Source: Clostridium sp. KNHs205 (GTDB lineage Bacteria; Bacillota; Clostridia; Lachnospirales; Lachnospiraceae). Taken from it: a stretch of DNA of 64,000 bases. The DNA lies in the NCBI RefSeq assembly GCF_000702945.1, contig NZ_JNLE01000003.1, forward strand, positions 2,217,501-2,281,500, read 5' to 3'. The translations under genes were made by a program, and so were the position numbers. Within the stretch, counting starts at the first letter, position 1; the number at the start of each line of letters is the position of its first letter. This document shows positions 59,461 through 64,000 of the stretch, in pieces. Under the pieces are notes generated by a model, which was not told the origin of the DNA, searched no databases, and saw only the letters and a list, made by a program, of their open reading frames with translations.

Positions 59461-60495
59461 ATGACATTATTAACTGAAACGAGAATAAAGAAAAAAAGAA
59501 AAATAAAGGTTAGAATAAAAATCTTATTAAGAATCCTTGTACTGTTAACCTCCGGAATTATATATGAGAATATAAGCAGATCTTTAGATAGTAAGAAATA
59601 CCCTTTTGTTGGTAAACAAATCGATGTCGACGGTCATTCTATGCATATTTGCGCAGATGGAACAGGGGGTGTAACAGTTGTATTTGGAGCTGGGTTTCAA
59701 ATACCATCCGGATATGTTGACTTTTATCCACTATATAGGGAAATCTCAAAGTTCACTAGAGTGGCAGTATATGATAAACCAGGGTATGGATGGAGTGATA
59801 CTACCACCGCACCCAGAGACATTGATACCATGACAAAAGAAATACATGAAGTGCTGTCAAAAGCGGGCGAGAAGCCGCCTTATATATATGTGGCACATTC
59901 TATAGCATCACTGGAAGCTATCAGATTTGCGCAATTGTATCCCGATGAAGTCGGGGGCATTGTTTTAATAGATGGCTCCAATCCTGCTATGTATACAAAT
60001 ATAAAAAAGCAATCATCATTTGTTTATTTGCGTACATCAATATTCAAAGGCTCAATTTCTTTGGCAAATAATATAGGCTTAGGAAGATTACTGTTACATA
60101 CAATATTTCCTTATGATTCGACACCACTATCGACAGGAAGAAATGAAATGTCAGGAGCATCTGAACAATTAAAAAACCTTGATGAGTCATTGTTCTTAAA
60201 GACTTTTAATAACAGAAATCAAAAGGATGAAGGAAAAAACAAAGAAAAAAATGCAGCTACCGTTTTATCTCACGGCTATCTGGGAGACATCCCTCTTAGA
60301 ATAATAACTTCCGAAGAACTAACTAATTATGAGGAAAGCAAAGAAAATCAACTGAATTTATTAAAGTGGTCGGCAAACAGCAGGCAGGTTGTTGTTGATG
60401 GTGCAGGACACGCTGTTCATTGGTTTAATCCAGAAGTAATAAACAAAGAAATTTTAGAGCTTCTAAAATACACTGAAGGTACATATTCGAATTAG
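59461..60495 (+). CDS. Membrane-anchored alpha/beta hydrolase
   Basis: A 344-aa protein. ATG 59461 follows GAAGGGAAGG. A very basic N-terminus (KKKRKIKVRIK) and one hydrophobic helix (LLRILVLLTSGIIY) anchor it, then an alpha/beta hydrolase domain: FGAGFQIPSG oxyanion region, YDKPGYGWSD, the nucleophile S in VAHSIASLEA, and a late GAGHAVHW with the His. It resembles clostridial hydrolases near BAAT/chloroperoxidase-type groups; the substrate is unknown. Confidence 0.85.
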   Translation: MTLLTETRIKKKRKIKVRIKILLRILVLLTSGIIYENISRSLDSKKYPFVGKQIDVDGHSMHICADGTGGVTVVFGAGFQIPSGYVDFYPLYREISKFTRVAVYDKPGYGWSDTTTAPRDIDTMTKEIHEVLSKAGEKPPYIYVAHSIASLEAIRFAQLYPDEVGGIVLIDGSNPAMYTNIKKQSSFVYLRTSIFKGSISLANNIGLGRLLLHTIFPYDSTPLSTGRNEMSGASEQLKNLDESLFLKTFNNRNQKDEGKNKEKNAATVLSHGYLGDIPLRIITSEELTNYEESKENQLNLLKWSANSRQVVVDGAGHAVHWFNPEVINKEILELLKYTEGTYSN

Positions 60496-60648
60496 AGTGA
60501 AAAGAAAGGGAATAGGTTTTAACTAGAAGCCTTTTTTGAGCCTTTAGAAGTCTCAGCCCTTTAGGTCCTCTGGTTTGTCCGTTTAAGCTTATAATACAGA
60601 TACTATGATTAGAACTATCGACAGCAAGAGCTTATGTTCAAAATTAGC

Positions 60649-60692
60649 ACAGGCGAAGTTTTGGTGACTACAGGAAACTTCGCCTGTTTTTA
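60649..60692 (+). terminator. Intrinsic terminator
   Basis: ACAGGCGAAGTTT (60649-60661) pairs perfectly with AAACTTCGCCTGT (60675-60687), followed by TTTTTATT. It lies downstream of the hydrolase gene and could also serve the convergent MarR gene. Confidence 0.8.
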
Positions 60693-60784
60693 TTATACAT
60701 GGAAAGCTGACTTTTGATCTTATTAAAGAATGGAGACGGAGTTGCAATGACAAATAAGAAAGTTTGATGATATCCAGTTCCCAA

Positions 60785-61255
60785 TCAACTATTATATTCA
60801 TACCCGTTAAAACACCTGAGCAAGTAAACAAATGTTTCAAGATCAGAATCTTTCCATTTTGAAATGCGATTATAAAACTCTTCTTCTTTTTCCTTAATAG
60901 CCTTTAACGCTTTTTCACGGCCTAGTTCTGTTAAGGATAATAATACTCCGCGGCGGTCTTCCGGGTGAGTCTCACTTTTAACATATCCCAGGTGTTTCAG
61001 CTGGGCAACAAGACGGCTGACGGAGCTTCGGTCCATAGCTGTCGATTCAGCTAAAAGAGAAGCAGCGGACGGCCCGTTGGACAGAAGCCAACGGACAATC
61101 AGGAAAGCAGCCGGTTGTAATGTCGGATCAAAAACGGCTGCAGTTCTTACATTTAAAGCATGTGATGCACTAAGCAGCGCATTGAGCTGATCGCCAAGTT
61201 TTAACTCAAGTTGTATTCTTGATGAATCCGGTTTTGTAATAATATTTTCTTCCAT
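60785..61255 (-). CDS. MarR-family transcriptional regulator
   Basis: A 156-aa MarR protein. The helix-turn-helix is SAASLLAESTAMDRSSVSRLVAQLKHLG and the wing THPEDRRGVLLSLTELG. It is divergent from the SDR gene at 61422; the space between has three copies of a 14-bp palindrome, its likely binding sites, so it should repress both itself and the SDR gene. Confidence 0.92.
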   Translation of the reverse strand: MEENIITKPDSSRIQLELKLGDQLNALLSASHALNVRTAAVFDPTLQPAAFLIVRWLLSNGPSAASLLAESTAMDRSSVSRLVAQLKHLGYVKSETHPEDRRGVLLSLTELGREKALKAIKEKEEEFYNRISKWKDSDLETFVYLLRCFNGYEYNS

Positions 61256-61277
61256 AGGGTTACCTCACGCAATATAC

Positions 61278-61352
61278 TTGACATATGTCAAACAATACAA
61301 TATAATTTAATTGATATATGTCAAGTATATTTGAAGTTTTGGCTTATGTCAA
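61278..61352. promoter_or_regulatory. Three MarR boxes between MarR and SDR genes
   Basis: TTGACATATGTCAA (61278-61291, perfect palindrome), TTGATATATGTCAA (61311-61324) and TTGGCTTATGTCAA (61339-61352). The first two are about 33 bp apart, on the same helix face. The array covers the divergent promoter region. Confidence 0.8.
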
Positions 61353-61421
61353 GTAGCTGAATAACGTATCGTACACAGTAATAAACCTTTGTGTTTAGTG
61401 CTAGGAATTAGGGAGGATTAT

Positions 61422-62297
61422 ATGTCAACATACCCAATTGCAGTAGTAACTGGCGCTACCAGCGGTCTTGGACAACTGGCGGCAATCGAATTGGCCAAAC
61501 GCGGAAAACAACTGGTTTTAACAGCCAGAAATGAAAAACGCGCGGAAATTGCCGAAAATATTATTAAGGATGCTGTACCTGAAGCTAAAATAAACTTTTA
61601 TTTCGGTGATCTGTCACTTATGGAAGATGTAAGAAGAATTGGAAATCAGATGAAAGCGGCATATCCCCAAATTGATATATTGGTGAACAATGCAGGACTG
61701 CATGGCTTTAAACAGCGAATAACCAAAGAGGGATTTCCTGAAATGATTGCAGTGAACTATCTGGCGCCATGGTTGTTAACACATACGCTATTAGATTCAT
61801 TAAAAGCTTCAAAAAACGCACGAATAGTGAATGTCGCTTCCGAAGCATCACGCAATCATGGTGAACTTAATTTGCCGGTGGATTTGACAGATACTTCAGA
61901 ATTTACCGCCAGAGGTTCATCAATGCTTTATGGAAAAACAAAACTGCTTGATATTATGTTTACAGGTGAGCTTGGCCGTCAGCTTGATGGAACAGGAGTC
62001 ACTGCCAATGCTTTGAACCCAGGTTTTAATGTAACAGGCCTTGGCCGGGAATTGGGTTTTTCTTCTGCTCTTTCTAAAATATTGAAAACACTGCATATCG
62101 GCGACCCGAGAAAAGGTGCTGATATTATCGTCCGTTTGGCTACAGGCTCAGAGTATCAAGGAGTGACAGCAGGATATTTTAATGTAGTTACCGGAAAATC
62201 CATTGTGCCTATATATCCGGGCGGTGATAAATCCATGCAGGATAAGCTATGGAAGACTACGAAAAGCTTGCTCGAACAAAGAGGATATCTTAAATAA
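61422..62297 (+). CDS. Short-chain dehydrogenase/reductase
   Basis: A 291-aa SDR enzyme. ATG 61422 has GGGAGGA upstream. The cofactor loop is VVTGATSGLGQLA, then NNAG (LVNNAGLHGF), the catalytic Ser region NVASEAS, and YGKTKLLD with the YxxxK pair. This is the WWOX/retinol-dehydrogenase-like group that reduces carbonyls with NADPH. It is regulated by the divergent MarR gene through the three boxes. The substrate is unknown. Confidence 0.92.
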   Translation: MSTYPIAVVTGATSGLGQLAAIELAKRGKQLVLTARNEKRAEIAENIIKDAVPEAKINFYFGDLSLMEDVRRIGNQMKAAYPQIDILVNNAGLHGFKQRITKEGFPEMIAVNYLAPWLLTHTLLDSLKASKNARIVNVASEASRNHGELNLPVDLTDTSEFTARGSSMLYGKTKLLDIMFTGELGRQLDGTGVTANALNPGFNVTGLGRELGFSSALSKILKTLHIGDPRKGADIIVRLATGSEYQGVTAGYFNVVTGKSIVPIYPGGDKSMQDKLWKTTKSLLEQRGYLK

Positions 62298-62473
62298 ACA
62301 CAACAAGCAGAGAAGCCGAAACACGAAAGAAGTTAAAAGTTGCAGTGTATTCCAAATCACTGTCCTTTAAATCTTGGTTATACATAAATTGTTGTATATA
62401 TTTAGACTTATGATATAATAACCTATAAAACAAAAGTCAAAATGAACACAAGATTATAAAAAGGGGAATTAAG

Positions 62474-63061
62474 TTGAGAGAATTAAAAAGCATAGAGGAA
62501 AAAATATTGGATAGGGCACTCTTTCTTATAGGAAAAAATCATTCCTGTGATATACCTGTCAGAGCCATAGCAAAGGAAGCCGGTGTTAATGTAAGTGCTA
62601 TTAACTATTATTTTCGAACAAAAGAAGAAATGTTAAAGCAAGCCAAAGAACTTTACATTGAAAATGTCCATTCTATTCTTTCGATCCTTGAAAAGGAGGA
62701 GTATAACGAAGAAGAAAAACTTATATATGCTACGAATGAAATCATGGAATATATTATTAGGTATCCAGGAATTACCGTTATACTTAATGAATCCTCTAAG
62801 CTAGAAGATGAAACCTCAAAGAAAATTTTAAGAACCTCAAAGAACATGACAAACAGAGTGCAACAGCTTTTAGATTATCTAATAAATCAGGACGAGTTAA
62901 GATGTCAGTATAAGCGAATGATATTTTGGGCATCCATTAATTATCCCATAGAAAACAATGAATTTACTGATGTGGATAAAAAAATAATAGAGGATAGGGA
63001 TTCCAGGATAGCTTATATTAGGTATCTTATTGAGTTTTTAAGAGAAAGTCCAAAATCCTGA
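62474..63061 (+). CDS. TetR-family transcriptional regulator
   Basis: A 195-aa regulator starting from TTG 62474 (AAAGGGGAATT upstream). Helix-turn-helix: IPVRAIAKEAGVNVSAINYYFRTKEEM (about residues 25-51). The remainder is a helical ligand domain. It probably regulates the flavin oxidoreductase gene at 63406 or itself. Confidence 0.9.
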   Translation: MRELKSIEEKILDRALFLIGKNHSCDIPVRAIAKEAGVNVSAINYYFRTKEEMLKQAKELYIENVHSILSILEKEEYNEEEKLIYATNEIMEYIIRYPGITVILNESSKLEDETSKKILRTSKNMTNRVQQLLDYLINQDELRCQYKRMIFWASINYPIENNEFTDVDKKIIEDRDSRIAYIRYLIEFLRESPKS

Positions 63062-63095
63062 AATATAGATTGATGTAACAGTTATAGTTTTATGA

Positions 63096-63229
63096 TATGA
63101 TTTGAGCGTCAAAAGCCTTGCTTCAATAGGAGCACAGGCAATTTGCCGTCCCATTTTGAATAACTGACCTTTCGACGCCCAAATCATAATATAAGAAGAC
63201 TGACTAATTTTAGCAGTCTTTTTTTGTTT
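63096..63229 (+). ncRNA. Candidate structured RNA ending in a terminator
   Basis: A 20-bp stem (63096-63115 with 63169-63188, two mismatches) encloses about 53 nt. It is followed at once by a terminator (AAGACTG 63196-63202, CAGTCTT 63214-63220, T run to 63225). The layout is that of a small RNA or a leader/attenuator ahead of the gene at 63406. No known RNA family was recognised. Confidence 0.4.
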
Positions 63230-63405
63230 GTAATTTTGTTATAAATTAAACAAAGTGTTTTAAACATATTGATTAAATTTTGGAGCTATATTATAATAAT
63301 GATGGTATTACATGAAAGTAAGAGATTTACTAAAATGTACATCTAAAATTAAGATACGAAAAAAATATGGGTTATTTCCCATAATTAAAATCAGGAGGAT
63401 AAAGT

Positions 63406-64000
63406 ATGAAATATAATAAGCTTTTTAGTCCAATAAAAATAAGAGGATTGGAGCTAAAGAACCGGATTATGTTTCCGGCAATGGGTACCAAGATGCCAAC
63501 AGAAGATAAATTTGTCACCCAGCAAATAATTGATTATCATGTAGCCAGAGTAAAAGGAGGCTGCGGCTTAAATTTTACAGAAGTCTGTTCCGTATATTCT
63601 GCCGCTTCACCTAAAAAATTTCTTGCAATTAGTGAGGACAAATATATTCCTGGTTTAAAGAAGCTTACAGATGCGATTCATGGAGCAGGAGGAAAAGCCG
63701 GTGTCCAGTTATGGCTTGGCGGTTTGGCAGTTGGCAGTGATCAAACACAGATGATTATCATTCCAAGTCCTATGCCGGTACCAGATACTGAATATACCAT
63801 ACCGGAAGCCAGTATTGAAGTAATTAAAGAATGCGTTAACGCCTTTGGCGAGAGTGCAAAAAGAGCAGTTGAAGCTGGTTTTGATACCATTGAATTCCAT
63901 GCAGGGCACAACTATACCCCTCATTCGTTCCTAAGCCCGTTCTTTAACAGGAGAACAGATGAATATGGTGGAGAATTGAAAAACCGTGCAAGATTTCTTC
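63406..64000 (+). CDS. NADH:flavin oxidoreductase, old yellow enzyme family (3' partial)
   Basis: The first 198 codons of an OYE-type enzyme cut by the window edge. The start SPIKIRGLELKNRIMFPAMG and the later GFDTIEFHAGHNYTPHSFLS and NRRTDEYGG are those of FMN-binding 2-enoate or 2,4-dienoyl-CoA reductase-like proteins. AGGAGGATAAAGT precedes the ATG. The full protein is probably 640-670 aa if it has the usual Fe-S and FAD domains. The remnant at 12598 belongs to the same family. Confidence 0.92.
   Translation, partial: MKYNKLFSPIKIRGLELKNRIMFPAMGTKMPTEDKFVTQQIIDYHVARVKGGCGLNFTEVCSVYSAASPKKFLAISEDKYIPGLKKLTDAIHGAGGKAGVQLWLGGLAVGSDQTQMIIIPSPMPVPDTEYTIPEASIEVIKECVNAFGESAKRAVEAGFDTIEFHAGHNYTPHSFLSPFFNRRTDEYGGELKNRARFL

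Noticed and set aside
1..64000. rRNA, tRNA, phage or plasmid replication genes
   Set aside because: No cloverleaf-type sequence, conserved rRNA stretch, integrase, terminase or replication gene was recognised on either strand.

Overview
The window is AT-rich DNA with Shine-Dalgarno-led genes, sigma-A-like promoters and protein families typical of anaerobic Firmicutes: EFR1 ferredoxin, SWIM and DUF6508 proteins, an ApbE-flavinylated fumarate-reductase-like enzyme, and many MarR/TetR/MerR/HxlR regulators. I infer a clostridial, probably Lachnospiraceae-like, chromosome. No rRNA, tRNA, CRISPR array, plasmid or phage genes were seen.

Layout. 0-9.5 kb: small regulator/enzyme units (HxlR with a ferredoxin-nitroreductase; a UvrA-like double ABC ATPase with MarR; a SIMPL protein; a TipA-type MerR) among decayed genes. 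5.6-13.9 kb is a gene graveyard with fragments of SWIM, PhzF, RHS, MATE, MarR, GH39, an old-yellow-enzyme-like reductase, TetR and EFR1 ferredoxin. 14.0-42.9 kb: one co-directional biosynthetic cluster. 43-64 kb: ordinary accessory genes, including a ketopantoate-reductase-like gene with divergent TetR, GNAT, alpha/beta hydrolases, an ApbE/LysR/flavocytochrome module, transglutaminase, methyltransferase, MarR with SDR, and the start of an NADH:flavin oxidoreductase.

The cluster is the main discovery. It opens with a GyrI-like protein of the type known to hydrolyse cyclopropane DNA alkylators. A strong hairpin follows, then about 27 kb of tightly packed or overlapping genes. These are two TrpB2-like PLP enzymes, a 2-deoxy-scyllo-inosose-synthase-like sugar-phosphate cyclase, three HemN-like radical SAM enzymes plus a fourth truncated paralogue without the iron-sulfur motif, and three related class I methyltransferases. 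There are also three nitrilase-family proteins (two without catalytic Lys and Cys), an ABC exporter, a BtrH-like cysteine acyltransferase, a second type of methyltransferase, a TIM-barrel isomerase-like enzyme, a PLP decarboxylase, a B12-type radical SAM enzyme and a zinc dehydrogenase. Two PaaK-like ligases, an NADP-binding reductase, a transposase-derived protein without its DDE triad and a dedicated SAM synthetase complete the operon. A MerR regulator with a GyrI-like sensor domain closes the locus.

There is no NRPS, PKS or carrier protein, so standard cluster detection may miss it. The HemN-like radical SAM/methyltransferase/GyrI-like hydrolase combination is the logic of CC-1065 and yatakemycin spirocyclopropane alkylators. 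I therefore propose an undescribed cyclopropane-bearing, possibly genotoxic, multi-unit metabolite, with a cyclitol-derived ring and serine-derived pieces joined by TrpB-like chemistry. The gene families are well supported; the product is inference.
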